Part shown: positions 7,660-16,544 of the stretch, in pieces
Numbering within the stretch: the first letter of the stretch is position 1
Layout of the letters: every line of letters begins with the position of its first letter
From: Micromonospora sp. NBC_01740
GTDB taxonomy: Bacteria; Actinomycetota; Actinomycetes; Mycobacteriales; Micromonosporaceae
Assembly (NCBI RefSeq): GCF_035920365.1
Contig: NZ_CP109150.1
Span: forward strand, 3,286,001 to 3,350,000
Direction of reading: 5' to 3'
Length of the DNA: 64,000 nt
Position numbers and translations under genes: made by a program
Notes under the pieces: generated by a model
Told to the model about the DNA's origin: nothing
What the model saw: only the letters and a program-made list of their open reading frames with translations
The model's database searches: none

Positions 7660-8325
7660 TCACAGCCCTCCTTCCGGCGGCGCCGCCGCCACCGACGTGA
7701 CCGTCTCCGCGATGTCGTCGGTGACCAGCATGAAGAGCTGGTCGCCCTCCTGGACGACGCTGGAGCGGGTCGGCAGCGTGCCGATGCCGAAGCGGATCAG
7801 GTACGCCACCCGGGCCCCGGTCGCCCCCTCCAGGGCGCGTACCGGCCGGCTGACCCAGTCCTTGTGCACCGGCACCTCGATGATCGACACCGTGCTCGTC
7901 GGGTCGCGGAAGATCTCCACGTTCCCCTCCGGCACCAGGTGCCGCAGCATCCGTTCGGCGGTCCACCGGACGGTGGCCACGGTGGGGATGCCGAGCCGCT
8001 CGTAGACCTGCGCGCGGCGCTGGTCGTAGATCCGCGCCGCCACCCGGGACACGCCGAACGTCTCCCGGGCGAGCCGGGCCGAGATGATGTTGGAGTTGTC
8101 GCCGCTGGAGACGGCCGCGAAGGCGTCCGCCCGCTCGATGCCGGCCTGCCGCAGCACCTCCCCGTCGAAGCCGGCGCCGGTGACGGTGATCCCGGCGAAG
8201 TCCGGGCCGAGCCGGCGGAAGGCGTCGGCGTCGTGGTCGATGACCGCGACCGAGTGCCCCCGGGACTCCAGGCTGTAGGCGAGGGTCGAGCCGACCCGGC
8301 CACAACCCATGATCACGACATGCAC
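7660..8325 (-). CDS. ceoB: TrkA-type potassium uptake regulatory protein (first of pair)
   Basis: A 221-aa RCK protein paralogous to the downstream one. The Rossmann motif IMGCGRVGSTLAYSLESRG occupies about residues 5-23, with VIDHD as the acidic ribose-binding strand. The TrkA_C domain is at about 135-215 (VSIIEVPVHKDWVSRPV and VVQEGDQLFMLV). The GTG start has GAGGAGGG 5 nt upstream; a longer in-frame start exists but has no ribosome site. It heads the ceoB–ceoC operon and is divergent from the permease at 8487, with promoters for both in the 161-nt gap. Two non-identical RCK subunits suggest a heteromeric ring. Confidence 0.88.
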   Translation of the reverse strand: MHVVIMGCGRVGSTLAYSLESRGHSVAVIDHDADAFRRLGPDFAGITVTGAGFDGEVLRQAGIERADAFAAVSSGDNSNIISARLARETFGVSRVAARIYDQRRAQVYERLGIPTVATVRWTAERMLRHLVPEGNVEIFRDPTSTVSIIEVPVHKDWVSRPVRALEGATGARVAYLIRFGIGTLPTRSSVVQEGDQLFMLVTDDIAETVTSVAAAPPEGGL

Positions 8326-8472
8326 CGCGTCCCTCCTCAAGGTGCGCCACACCGGCCGGTGAGCGTGCCGTCTGCGAGCCTGCCACGTTCCCGGCGCGAG
8401 TGCGGACCGACGGTACTCCGCCGGTCCGCCCCGCCGCGCTCGACCACCCCACGACGCCCACCCGGCTGGTCG

Positions 8473-8478
8473 TACGCT
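8473..8478 (+). promoter_or_regulatory. -10 box of leaderless APC permease gene
   Basis: TACGCT lies 8 nt upstream of GTG 8487. No Shine-Dalgarno is present, which is consistent with a leaderless mRNA. Confidence 0.55.
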
Positions 8479-8486
8479 TGGCCGTT

Positions 8487-10562
8487 GTGGCCAGACCCAC
8501 CTCGCTGCTGAAGCGGCTGCTCCTCGGTCGACCGTTCCGGTCCGACCGGCTCAAGCACACGCTTCTGCCCAAGCGCATCGCGCTGCCCGTGTTCGCGTCC
8601 GACGCGCTCTCCAGCGTCGCGTACGCGCCCGACGAGATCCTGCTGACCCTCTCCATCGCCGGCGCCTCGGCGTACTTCTTCTCGCCGTGGATCGCCCTGG
8701 CCGTCGTGGTGGTGATGCTCACCGTCGTGGCCAGCTACCGGCAGAACGTGCACGCCTACCCCTCGGGCGGCGGCGACTACGAGGTGGCCACGGTCAACCT
8801 CGGACCCCGGGCGGGGGTCGCGGTGGCCAGCGCGCTGCTGGTGGACTACGTGCTCACGGTCGCGGTCTCGGTCTCCTCCGGGGTGGCCAACCTGGGCTCG
8901 GTGGTGCCGTTCGTGGCCACCCACAAGGTGCTGATCGCGGTGACCGCGGTGGTGCTGCTCACCGCGGTGAACCTGCGCGGCCTGCGGGAGTCCGGCACGG
9001 CCTTCGCCATCCCCACCTACGGCTTCATCATCGTGATGGTCGGGATGCTGCTCACCGGCCTGGTCCGGGTGTTCGTGCTCGGCCACGACCTGCGCGCGCC
9101 CAGCGCCGGCCTGGAGATCCAGGCCGAGCACAGCGTCACCGGCTTCGCCCTGGTCTTCCTGCTGCTGCGCACCTTCTCCTCGGGCTGCGCGGCGCTGACC
9201 GGCGTGGAGGCGATCTCCAACGGGGTGCCGGCGTTCAAGGCCCCGAAGAGCCGCAACGCGGCCACCACGCTGCTGCTGCTCGGCACCATCTCGGTGGCGA
9301 TGCTGGTCGGCATCATCTGGCTGTCCCGCCTCACCGGCCTCCAGTTCGTCGAGGACCCGCGGCTCCAGATCATCTCCGGCCCCGAGGGGTACGTGCAGAA
9401 GACCGTCACCACCCAGCTCGGGGAGACGGTCTTCGGCTCCGGCTCGGTGCTGCTCTTCGTGGTCGCCGGGGTCACCGCGCTGATCCTCTTCCTCGCCGCG
9501 AACACCGCGTTCAACGGCTTCCCGGTGCTCGGCTCGATCCTCGCCCAGGACCGCTACCTGCCCCGGCAGCTGCACACCCGCGGCGACCGGCTGGCCTTCT
9601 CCAACGGCATCGTCTTCCTGGCCGTCGCCGCGATCGTGCTGATCGTCGGCTTCCAGGCCGAGGTGACCAAGCTCATCCAGCTCTACATCGTGGGCGTCTT
9701 CGTCTCGTTCACGCTCTCCCAGGCCGGCATGATCCGGCACTGGAACCGGCACCTGAGGACCGCGCGGGACCCGCAGGCGCGCCGGCGGATGCTCCGCTCC
9801 CGGGCGATCAACACCTTCGGCATGGCGATGACCGGCGCGGTGCTGATCGTCGTGCTCGTCACCAAGTTCCTGCTCGGCGCGTGGATCGCCATCGCCGCGA
9901 TGGCGATGATCTACGTGCTGATGCTGGGCATCCGCCGACACTACGACCGGGTCGCGGCGGAGCTGACCCCGCCGGACGAGGGCCGCGCCGTGCTGCCCGC
10001 CCGCAACCACGCCGTCGTGCTGGTCAGCAAGCTGCACAAGCCGACGCTGCGGGCGATCGCGTACGCCCGGGCCACCCGGCCGGACACGCTGACCGCGGTG
10101 ACCGTCAACGTCGACGAGAAGGACACCCGGGAGTTGCAGGCGGAGTGGGAGCGGCGGGACCTGCCCGTCCCGCTGACCGTGGTCGACTCGCCGTACCGGG
10201 AGATCACCCGCCCGATCCTGAACTACGTGGCCGGCGTCCGCCGGGAGTCGCCGCGCGACGTGGTCACGGTCTTCATCCCGGAGTACGTGGTGGGGCGCTG
10301 GTGGGAGCACCTGCTGCACAACCAGAGCGCGCTGCGCCTGAAAGGCCGGCTGCTCTTCGAACCGGGGGTGATGGTGACCAGCGTGCCGTGGCAGCTCGCC
10401 TCGACCGCCGGCAAGGACCTGGACCGGCTGGACGCCACACTGAGCCGGGGGCCGGCACGCGGCCCCCGGGTCGCGCCGCGCGGCACCCTGCCGCCGAGCG
10501 TCCCGCCCGTCGTGTCCGCGCCGCCCGGCGAGAGCGGCCAGAGTGGTGGAGGTGAACGGTGA
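8487..10562 (+). CDS. APC-superfamily permease with C-terminal cytoplasmic domain
   Basis: A 691-aa polytopic protein of the amino acid-polyamine-organocation superfamily. About 12 membrane helices fill residues 30-490, with the unwound-helix signature FASDALSSVAYAPDEI in helix 1 and NLRGLRESG, GVEAISNGVPAFKAPKSRNA and AANTAFNGFPVL as family landmarks. A roughly 190-residue C-terminal soluble domain (after YDRVAAELTPPD) has a USP-like alpha/beta pattern (NHAVVLVSKLHKPTLRAIAY). This resembles KimA/Rv2690c-type transporters, some of which move K+. It is divergent from ceoBC, so K+ uptake gated by the RCK pair is plausible. Substrate is not provable here. It overlaps the next gene by 4 nt (GTGA). 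Confidence 0.88.
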   Translation: MARPTSLLKRLLLGRPFRSDRLKHTLLPKRIALPVFASDALSSVAYAPDEILLTLSIAGASAYFFSPWIALAVVVVMLTVVASYRQNVHAYPSGGGDYEVATVNLGPRAGVAVASALLVDYVLTVAVSVSSGVANLGSVVPFVATHKVLIAVTAVVLLTAVNLRGLRESGTAFAIPTYGFIIVMVGMLLTGLVRVFVLGHDLRAPSAGLEIQAEHSVTGFALVFLLLRTFSSGCAALTGVEAISNGVPAFKAPKSRNAATTLLLLGTISVAMLVGIIWLSRLTGLQFVEDPRLQIISGPEGYVQKTVTTQLGETVFGSGSVLLFVVAGVTALILFLAANTAFNGFPVLGSILAQDRYLPRQLHTRGDRLAFSNGIVFLAVAAIVLIVGFQAEVTKLIQLYIVGVFVSFTLSQAGMIRHWNRHLRTARDPQARRRMLRSRAINTFGMAMTGAVLIVVLVTKFLLGAWIAIAAMAMIYVLMLGIRRHYDRVAAELTPPDEGRAVLPARNHAVVLVSKLHKPTLRAIAYARATRPDTLTAVTVNVDEKDTRELQAEWERRDLPVPLTVVDSPYREITRPILNYVAGVRRESPRDVVTVFIPEYVVGRWWEHLLHNQSALRLKGRLLFEPGVMVTSVPWQLASTAGKDLDRLDATLSRGPARGPRVAPRGTLPPSVPPVVSAPPGESGQSGGGER

Positions 10563-11812
10563 GGGCGCACGGTAACGACCGGGGGCTGGAGGAGGCCGAG
10601 CGGGTCGAGCTGACCGTGGGGGCGGTCGCGCCCGGCGGGCACTGCGTCGCGCGGGTGGACGGCCAGGTGGTCTTCGTCCGGCACGCGCTGCCCGGCGAGC
10701 GGGTGGTCGCCGAGGTCACCGAGGTGCACAAGGGGTTCGTCCGGGCCGACGCGGTGAGCGTGCTCGAGGCCGCCCCGGACCGGGTCGAGCAGCCCTGCCC
10801 GTACGCGAAGCCGGGCCGGTGCGGCGGGTGCGACCTGCAACACGTCGCCCCGGCCGCCCAGCTCGACTGGAAGGCGGCGGTGGTGCGCGAGCAGCTCACC
10901 CGCCTCGGCGGGCTCACCGACGCCGAGCTGGACGCCCTCGGCGTCCGGGTCGAGGCGCTGCCAGGCGGGCCGCTCGGCTGGCGCTCCCGGGTCCGCTACG
11001 CCGTCGACGGGGCCGGCCGGGCCGGCCTGCTCAAGCACCGCTCGCACGAGGTGGTCCCGATCGACCGCTGCCTGATCGCCCACCCGGCGATCCGCGAGCT
11101 GCCCGTGCTGGCCCCGACCGGGGCGCGCTGGCCGGACGCGGACGCGGTCGAGACCGTCGCCTCCACCGGCGGGGACGTGGCCGTGACCGCCGTCGCCGAC
11201 GGGGCGCCCCGCACGGTGAGCGGCCCGGACCGGGTCCGCGAGGTGGCCACCGGCCGGGAGTGGACGCTGCCGGCGTCGTCGTTCTGGCAGGTCCACCCGG
11301 CCGCCGCCGACACCCTGGTCGACGCCGTGCTGGAGCTGGTCGACCCGCGCCCGGGGGAGCGGGCCTGGGACCTCTACGGCGGGGCGGGGCTCTTCGCCGC
11401 CGCGCTCGCCGGCCGGGTCGGCGACGCGGGCCGTGTCACCCTGGTCGAGTCGGCGGCGCAGGGCGTCGCCGCCGCCCGGGAGAACCTGCGCGACCTGCCC
11501 CGGGTGGAGGTCGTGCCGGCCCGGGTGGAGACCGCGCTGGCCCGCCGCCGGATCACCGGCCCGGTCGACGTGGTGGTGCTCGACCCGCCGCGCTCCGGCG
11601 CGGGCGCCCGGGTGGTGCGCGACATCGTGGCCGCCGGTCCCCGCGCGGTGGCGTACGTGGCCTGCGACCCGGCCGCCTTCGCCCGCGACGTGCGCACCTT
11701 CGCCGGGCTGGGCTGGCGGCTGACCGTGCTGCGCGGCTTCGACCTGTTCCCGATGACCCAGCACGTCGAGCTGGTCGGTCTGCTCCTGCCGCCCGACGGA
11801 GCCGCCCGCTAG
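10559..11812 (+). CDS. TrmA/RlmD-type class I SAM-dependent RNA (uracil-5-)methyltransferase
   Basis: A 417-aa RNA m5U methyltransferase. Residues about 15-75 form a TRAM domain (VELTVGAVAPGGHCVARVDG). A cysteine set CPYAKPGRCGGCDLQH (about 80-95) fits a [4Fe-4S] cluster. The catalytic domain has SAM motif WDLYGGAGLFAAALAG, DPPRSGAG (about 341-348) and YVACDPAAFARDV, where the Cys is the nucleophile. The GTG start overlaps the permease stop (GTGA) and has GGAGGTG 5 nt upstream, so translation is coupled. The equivalent in M. tuberculosis is Rv2689c. Whether it modifies tRNA T54 or 23S rRNA cannot be told from sequence. Confidence 0.92.
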   Translation: MRAHGNDRGLEEAERVELTVGAVAPGGHCVARVDGQVVFVRHALPGERVVAEVTEVHKGFVRADAVSVLEAAPDRVEQPCPYAKPGRCGGCDLQHVAPAAQLDWKAAVVREQLTRLGGLTDAELDALGVRVEALPGGPLGWRSRVRYAVDGAGRAGLLKHRSHEVVPIDRCLIAHPAIRELPVLAPTGARWPDADAVETVASTGGDVAVTAVADGAPRTVSGPDRVREVATGREWTLPASSFWQVHPAAADTLVDAVLELVDPRPGERAWDLYGGAGLFAAALAGRVGDAGRVTLVESAAQGVAAARENLRDLPRVEVVPARVETALARRRITGPVDVVVLDPPRSGAGARVVRDIVAAGPRAVAYVACDPAAFARDVRTFAGLGWRLTVLRGFDLFPMTQHVELVGLLLPPDGAAR

Positions 11813-11815
11813 CCT
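11810..11815 (+). promoter_or_regulatory. -10 box of leaderless anmK
   Basis: TAGCCT, whose TAG is also the stop codon of the upstream methyltransferase, ends 6 nt before ATG 11822. Confidence 0.45.
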
Positions 11816-11821
11816 GACGCC

Positions 11822-12991
11822 ATGAAGATCGTCGGACTGATGTCGGGGACCTCCTACGACGGGGTGGACGTGGCCGCCGCCGAGTTCACCCTCGACGGGG
11901 ACACGCTGCGGCTGCGCCCGCTGGGGCACCGCGCCCTCGACTACGACGACGAACTGCGCGAAGCGATCGGCGCGCTGCTGCCGCCCGGGAGCACCACGAT
12001 CGAGGCGGTCTGCCGGCTGGACAACCGCCTCGGCGAGGTCTTCGCCGAGGCGGCGGCCCTCGGCGTCGAGCTGGCCGGCGGCGCGGTCGACGCGGTGGTC
12101 TCGCCCGGGCAGACGGTCTTCCACTGGGTCGCCGACGGGCGCGCCCGGGGCACCCTGCAACTGGGCGCGGTGGCCCGGGTGGCCGCCCGGGTGGGCGTAC
12201 CCGTGCTCAGCGACCTGCGCTCGGCGGACGTCGCGGCCGGCGGGCAGGGCGCGCCCCTGGTCCCGGCGTTCGACGCGCTGCTGCTCGACCCGGCAGACGG
12301 TGCGGCCCCACGCGCCGCGCTCAACCTGGGCGGCATCGCCAACCTCACGGTGCTCGCGCCGGGCGCGCCGGTGCTCGGGTACGACGTCGGGCCCGCCAAC
12401 GCGCTGCTCGACGCGGCGGCCCGCCGCCTCCTCGGGCGGCCCTGCGATCTCGACGGCGCCCGCGCGGCGGCCGGTCGGGTGCACCCCGGGCTGCTCGACG
12501 CGCTGCTCGCCGAGCCGTACTACGCGGCGCCGCCGCCCAAGTCGACAGGCAAGGAGCTGTTCCACGCCGGCTACCTGGACGCCCGGCTGGCCGCCCTCGA
12601 CGAGGCGGTGCCGGCCGACGACGTGCTCGCCACCCTGACCGAACTGACCGCCCGGGTGGTGGCCGCCGAGTGCGACCGGCACGGCGTGGCGGAGGTGGTG
12701 GCGGCCGGCGGCGGGGTGCGCAACCCCACCCTGACCGCCCGGCTGGCGGCCCTCGGGGCGGGGCGCTGGCGGCTGCGCACCACCGACGAGCTGGGGGTGC
12801 CCGCGCAGGCCAAGGAGGCCTACGCGTTCGCCCTGCTGGGCTGGCTCTCCTGGCACGGGCTGCCCGGCGCGCTGCCCTCGGTGACCGGCGCCGCCCGGGC
12901 CGCCGTGCTGGGCTCCTGGACCCCGTCCGGGCCGGCGTACCGGGGCACCCCGGCCGTCCCGGCGCCCCGGCGGCTGCGGATCGCGGCCTGA
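11822..12991 (+). CDS. anmK: Anhydro-N-acetylmuramic acid kinase
   Basis: A 389-aa ASKHA-fold kinase that hydrolyses and phosphorylates 1,6-anhydro-MurNAc to MurNAc-6-phosphate in peptidoglycan recycling. Signatures: VGLMSGTSYDGVDVA at the N-terminus (ATP phosphate loop), LNLGGIANLTVL near 165, GYDVGPANALLDAA near 185, STGKELF near 242 and AAGGGVRNPTL near 298. Length is normal. Start spacing to a TAGCCT -10 box (6 nt) and lack of a ribosome site suggest leaderless translation. MurQ, its usual next enzyme, is not in the window. It lies between the RNA methyltransferase and dxs, where M. tuberculosis has other genes. Confidence 0.95.
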   Translation: MKIVGLMSGTSYDGVDVAAAEFTLDGDTLRLRPLGHRALDYDDELREAIGALLPPGSTTIEAVCRLDNRLGEVFAEAAALGVELAGGAVDAVVSPGQTVFHWVADGRARGTLQLGAVARVAARVGVPVLSDLRSADVAAGGQGAPLVPAFDALLLDPADGAAPRAALNLGGIANLTVLAPGAPVLGYDVGPANALLDAAARRLLGRPCDLDGARAAAGRVHPGLLDALLAEPYYAAPPPKSTGKELFHAGYLDARLAALDEAVPADDVLATLTELTARVVAAECDRHGVAEVVAAGGGVRNPTLTARLAALGAGRWRLRTTDELGVPAQAKEAYAFALLGWLSWHGLPGALPSVTGAARAAVLGSWTPSGPAYRGTPAVPAPRRLRIAA

Positions 12992-13026
12992 CTCCCGCGG
13001 GCGCGCGCCCGGCCGCCCGCGATCCA

Positions 13027-13091
13027 TCCGCAGGCTGACCAGGCGCTCAGCACCCCCGGTCGGTGGGCGGGCGTCCGGGCCAGCCTGCGGA
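13027..13091. terminator. Inverted repeat between anmK and dxs
   Basis: TCCGCAGGCTG at 13027-13037 is perfectly complementary to 13081-13091, with a 43-nt intervening segment. It could terminate anmK transcription or, because it ends 16 nt before the dxs -10 box, act on the dxs promoter. Confidence 0.45.
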
Positions 13092-13106
13092 GTGTCGGAC
13101 GGCCGA

Positions 13107-13112
13107 TAGACT
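13107..13112 (+). promoter_or_regulatory. -10 box of leaderless dxs
   Basis: TAGACT lies 8 nt before ATG 13121, with no ribosome-binding site between them. Confidence 0.55.
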
Positions 13113-13120
13113 CTTGCGTC

Positions 13121-15073
13121 ATGAGCGTTGAAGAGGGCACGGTCCACCACACCGGGCTGCTGGCCACCGTCCGGGGTCCGCAGGACGTCAAGCGGATGTC
13201 CGCCGAGGAGTTGGACGTCCTCGCCGCCGAGATCCGTGACTTCCTGATCGCCAAGGTCTCGCGTACCGGCGGGCACGTCGGCCCCAACCTGGGCGTGGTC
13301 GAGCTGACCCTGGCCATGCACCGGGTCTTCGACTCGCCCCGCGACCGGTTCCTGTTCGACACCGGCCACCAGGCGTACGTGCACAAGATCGTGACCGGGC
13401 GGCAGGCCGGCTTCGACCGGCTGCGCCAGCGCGGCGGCCTCTCCGGCTACCCGAGCCAGGCCGAGAGCGAGCACGACCTGATCGAGAACTCGCACGCCTC
13501 CACCGCCCTGTCCTACGCCGACGGCCTGGCCAAGGCGTACGCGCTGCGGGGCGAGCAGCGCAGCGTGGTCGCCGTGGTCGGCGACGGCGCGCTCACCGGC
13601 GGCATGTGCTGGGAGGCGCTGAACAACATCGCCACCGCCCGCAACCCGCTGGTGATAGTGGTCAACGACAACGGCCGGTCCTACGCGCCGACCATCGGCG
13701 GCCTCGCCGACCACCTCTCCTCGCTGCGGCTCAATCCCGGCTACGAGAAGGTGCTCGACACCGTCAAGGAGGCACTCGGCTCGACGCCGCTGGTCGGCCG
13801 GCCGATGTACGAGGTGCTGCACGCCGTCAAGCGGGGCATCAAGGACGCCGTCGCCCCGCAGGCGATGTTCGAGGACCTCGGCATCAAGTACGTCGGCCCG
13901 GTCGACGGGCACGACGTGGCCGCGGTCGAGTCGGCGCTGCGCGCGGCGAAGAACTTCGGCGGCCCGGTGATCGTGCACGCCGTCACCCGTAAGGGCTACG
14001 GCTACCGCCCGGCCGAGGAGGACGAGGCCGACTGCCTGCACGGCCCCGGCAGCGCCTTCGACATCGAGACCGGCAAGCTGGTCGCCGCCCCGTCGGTGAA
14101 GTGGACGCACGTCTTCGCCGACGAGCTGGTCGCGATCGCCGACGAGCGGCCCGACGTGGTGGGCATCACCGCCGCGATGGCCGAGCCCACCGGCATAGCC
14201 AAGCTGGCCCGCAAGCACCCGAACCGGGTCTACGACGTGGGCATCGCCGAGCAGCACGCGGCCACCTCCGCCGCCGGCCTGGCCCTCGGCGGGCTGCACC
14301 CCGTGGTGGCGGTCTACGCGACCTTCCTCAACCGCGCCTTCGACCAGGTCCTGCTGGACGTGGCGATGCACCGGCTGCCGGTGACCTTCGTGCTGGACCG
14401 GGCCGGCATCACCGGCCCCGACGGGCCCAGCCACTACGGCATGTGGGACATGTCCGTCTTCGGGGTCGTGCCGGGCCTGCGGATCGCCGCGCCCCGCGAC
14501 GCCGCCACCCTGCGCGAGGAGCTGCGCGAGGCTGTGGCCGTCGACGACGGCCCCACCATCGTCCGCTTCCCGACCGGCACCGTCGCCGCCGACCTGCCGG
14601 CCGTGCGCCGGGTCGGCACCGTCGACGTGCTGGCCGAGGCGGCGCGCAAGGACGTGCTGCTGGTGGCGGTCGGCTCCTTCGGCCACCTGGGCATGGAGGT
14701 GGCCACCCGGGTCGCCGGGCAGGGCTTCGGGGTGACCGTGGTCGACCCGCGCTGGGTCCGCCCGGTCCCGGCCGAGCTGGTCGAGCTGGCCGCCGGGCAC
14801 CGCCTCGTGGTCACCGTCGAGGACGGCGTCCGGGTCGGTGGCGTGGGTGACGCCCTCGCCCAGGCGATGCGGGACGCCGACGTCCGGGTGCCGCTGAAGG
14901 ACCTGGGCGTGCCAGCCGACTGGCACCCGCACGGCACCCGCGCGCAGATCCTCGCCGACCTCGGCCTGACCGCGCAGGACGTGGCCCGCGACGTCACCGG
15001 CTGGATCTCCCGGCTGGACGTCGAGCCGGTCGAGCCGGTGATCGCCGCCGACGACGCGACCGCACAGAACTGA
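13121..15073 (+). CDS. dxs: 1-deoxy-D-xylulose-5-phosphate synthase
   Basis: A 650-aa thiamine-diphosphate enzyme that condenses pyruvate with glyceraldehyde-3-phosphate to DXP, the entry step of the MEP isoprenoid pathway. Visible motifs: [16 protein letters not shown] (about 72-87), the ThDP/Mg2+ motif [16 protein letters not shown] (about 154-169), [17 protein letters not shown] with the catalytic Glu in the transketolase pyrimidine domain (about 370), [15 protein letters not shown] and a C-terminal transketolase-like domain. Full length. The start is leaderless-like. A strong hairpin follows. This corresponds to M. tuberculosis dxs1 and marks the left boundary of an apparent accessory block. 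Confidence 0.97.
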   Translation: MSVEEGTVHHTGLLATVRGPQDVKRMSAEELDVLAAEIRDFLIAKVSRTGGHVGPNLGVVELTLAMHRVFDSPRDRFLFDTGHQAYVHKIVTGRQAGFDRLRQRGGLSGYPSQAESEHDLIENSHASTALSYADGLAKAYALRGEQRSVVAVVGDGALTGGMCWEALNNIATARNPLVIVVNDNGRSYAPTIGGLADHLSSLRLNPGYEKVLDTVKEALGSTPLVGRPMYEVLHAVKRGIKDAVAPQAMFEDLGIKYVGPVDGHDVAAVESALRAAKNFGGPVIVHAVTRKGYGYRPAEEDEADCLHGPGSAFDIETGKLVAAPSVKWTHVFADELVAIADERPDVVGITAAMAEPTGIAKLARKHPNRVYDVGIAEQHAATSAAGLALGGLHPVVAVYATFLNRAFDQVLLDVAMHRLPVTFVLDRAGITGPDGPSHYGMWDMSVFGVVPGLRIAAPRDAATLREELREAVAVDDGPTIVRFPTGTVAADLPAVRRVGTVDVLAEAARKDVLLVAVGSFGHLGMEVATRVAGQGFGVTVVDPRWVRPVPAELVELAAGHRLVVTVEDGVRVGGVGDALAQAMRDADVRVPLKDLGVPADWHPHGTRAQILADLGLTAQDVARDVTGWISRLDVEPVEPVIAADDATAQN

Positions 15074-15082
15074 GTTCCAGAC

Positions 15083-15128
15083 CGCCGACGGCGGGTGCCC
15101 CGGGAGACCGGGTCACCCGCCGTCGGCG
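15083..15128. terminator. Strong hairpin after dxs, shared with convergent lipoprotein gene
   Basis: A 15-bp perfect stem (15083-15097 with 15114-15128; core GCCGACGGCGGGTG) around a 16-nt loop, placed between two convergent stops. Confidence 0.85.
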
Positions 15129-15161
15129 TCTCGCGTGCCGGTCAGCGGAGCCGACGCCGGG

Positions 15162-16355
15162 TCAGCGACCGCCGAGGGAGCGGTAGTGCGTCTTCTCCGC
15201 CTCGGCGAGGCTGAACGTCTCCGACCGGGTCGGCGCCGGCACCACGACCAGCCCCGGCCGGTCCACCAGCCGGGGCGTGTCCGGCGGCGTCGACAGCGAA
15301 CTGTCGGCGGTCGGCCGCCAGCTCAGCACGGCCAGCGGCTGCCCCGGCACCGGCAGCGTGTACGTCTGCAACGGGTTGGAGCGGTCGGCGGGGGAGACCA
15401 CCGGCGTGCCCCCGTCGGCGGGGCGGTAGACCACGGCGGTCATCGTGCCGTCGGCCGTCTCCCAGCTCAACTGCTCCAGCTCCGCCGGCTCCCCGCCGCC
15501 GAGGGCGACCTCGCCGAGGGTGCGTACGGTCAGCTTGGTCATCGGCCACGACGACGGGACCGAGCGCGGCGCGTCCCGGTCGCCGATGCGCCGGGGGACG
15601 CTGCCGAACGGGCCCTCCTCGCCGGCGAGCGCGCAGGTGTCCAGGCCCGTGAGGGCCCGCTTGCCGGAGCCGCTCTCGTCGCGGACGAGGGGGTAGCGCG
15701 GGTCGGTGGTGCCGGTGCCGAGGTCCAGCAGCCGGTCGGCGGCGCGGCCCCGGGGCAGCGCCTCGGTGGCCCTGAGCGTGGCGGTCACCGGCACCGCCCG
15801 GCAGGCCGGCACGGTCACCGGCTCGGTGAGGCCGTCGGTGTGCCGCAGGGCGCGGCCGTCCGGCCCGAGCAGCCGCTGCACCCGGCCCGACGTGAGGTAG
15901 CGCCGCCCGTCGGAGGTGTGCACGGGGAGCACGTCGGAGTAGACGAGGTAGCCGGGGTCGGTGTACTCGGCGGCGCGGGTGACCGCGTACCGGCCGTCCT
16001 CGGTGGTGACCTGGAGCAGCCAGGAGGCGCTCTCGCCGGGCACGTCCGCGGCGACCAGGGCCAGCGGCGCGCCGCCGACCTCGCCGGACCAGAGGATCCC
16101 GGACGTGGGCAGGTGCACCCGGTCGTCGGCCGGTGACCGCCAGTCGCGTACCGCCTCGGTCACCGCCGACCGGACGGCGGCGTCGCCCGCCAGGGTGCCG
16201 CGTGGCGGCCAGACCGTCAGGTCGCCGTCCAGGCTGTCGTAGCCGACCCGCAGGTCGCCCGGCTGCCGGTCGGCCACCGGCCCGCAGGCGGTCGCGGTGA
16301 GCAGCAGGGTCAGCAGTGCGGTGGCCGTGATGCCGCGCCGGCGGACTGGAGCCAC
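15162..16355 (-). CDS. Putative secreted lipoprotein of unknown function
   Basis: A 397-aa protein with a lipoprotein signal: basic N-terminus, LLTLLLTATAC lipobox (Cys about 24), then mature GPVADRQPG. The remaining protein is beta-rich with no domain I recognise. Short repeats of strand-turn pattern (VTVWPPRG, YAVTRAAEY, RRYLTSGRVQRLLG, WPMTKLTVRTLG) suggest a propeller-like or immunoglobulin-like extracytoplasmic fold. The GTG has GAGGGGG 7 nt upstream. It is divergent from the first GT-C-like membrane gene, 189 nt away, so it may belong to the same system. It converges on dxs. Confidence 0.7.
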   Translation of the reverse strand: MAPVRRRGITATALLTLLLTATACGPVADRQPGDLRVGYDSLDGDLTVWPPRGTLAGDAAVRSAVTEAVRDWRSPADDRVHLPTSGILWSGEVGGAPLALVAADVPGESASWLLQVTTEDGRYAVTRAAEYTDPGYLVYSDVLPVHTSDGRRYLTSGRVQRLLGPDGRALRHTDGLTEPVTVPACRAVPVTATLRATEALPRGRAADRLLDLGTGTTDPRYPLVRDESGSGKRALTGLDTCALAGEEGPFGSVPRRIGDRDAPRSVPSSWPMTKLTVRTLGEVALGGGEPAELEQLSWETADGTMTAVVYRPADGGTPVVSPADRSNPLQTYTLPVPGQPLAVLSWRPTADSSLSTPPDTPRLVDRPGLVVVPAPTRSETFSLAEAEKTHYRSLGGR

Positions 16356-16529
16356 CTGTACGCCCCCTCGATCGCCTCAGCCGTCGTTCAACGGAAAGCG
16401 CCATAGTACGAGATGTCGGATCACCGGGACGCGCCACCTCGCCCACCGTCCGTGCGCAGGTCGCGGGCGGTGGGCGACGCCGACCACAGAGGACACTGCC
16501 GTGGTTTCAGGGTGAATGTCCCGCTCGGG

Positions 16530-16535
16530 TAGACT
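16530..16535 (+). promoter_or_regulatory. -10 box of the first GT-C-like gene
   Basis: TAGACT lies 9 nt before GTG 16545, without an intervening Shine-Dalgarno. Confidence 0.5.
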
Positions 16536-16544
16536 CCGCCGACT

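Noticed and set aside
8337..10319. 660-codon minus-strand frame opposite the APC permease
   Set aside because: Compositional shadow, rich in His/Asp/Gln/Gly, with no start context.
10223..14932. 1569-codon open frame on the minus strand
   Set aside because: It lies opposite the permease, RNA methyltransferase, anmK and dxs genes. High G+C removes stop codons in antisense frames; the translation is Gly/Arg/His/Asp-rich low complexity without motifs.
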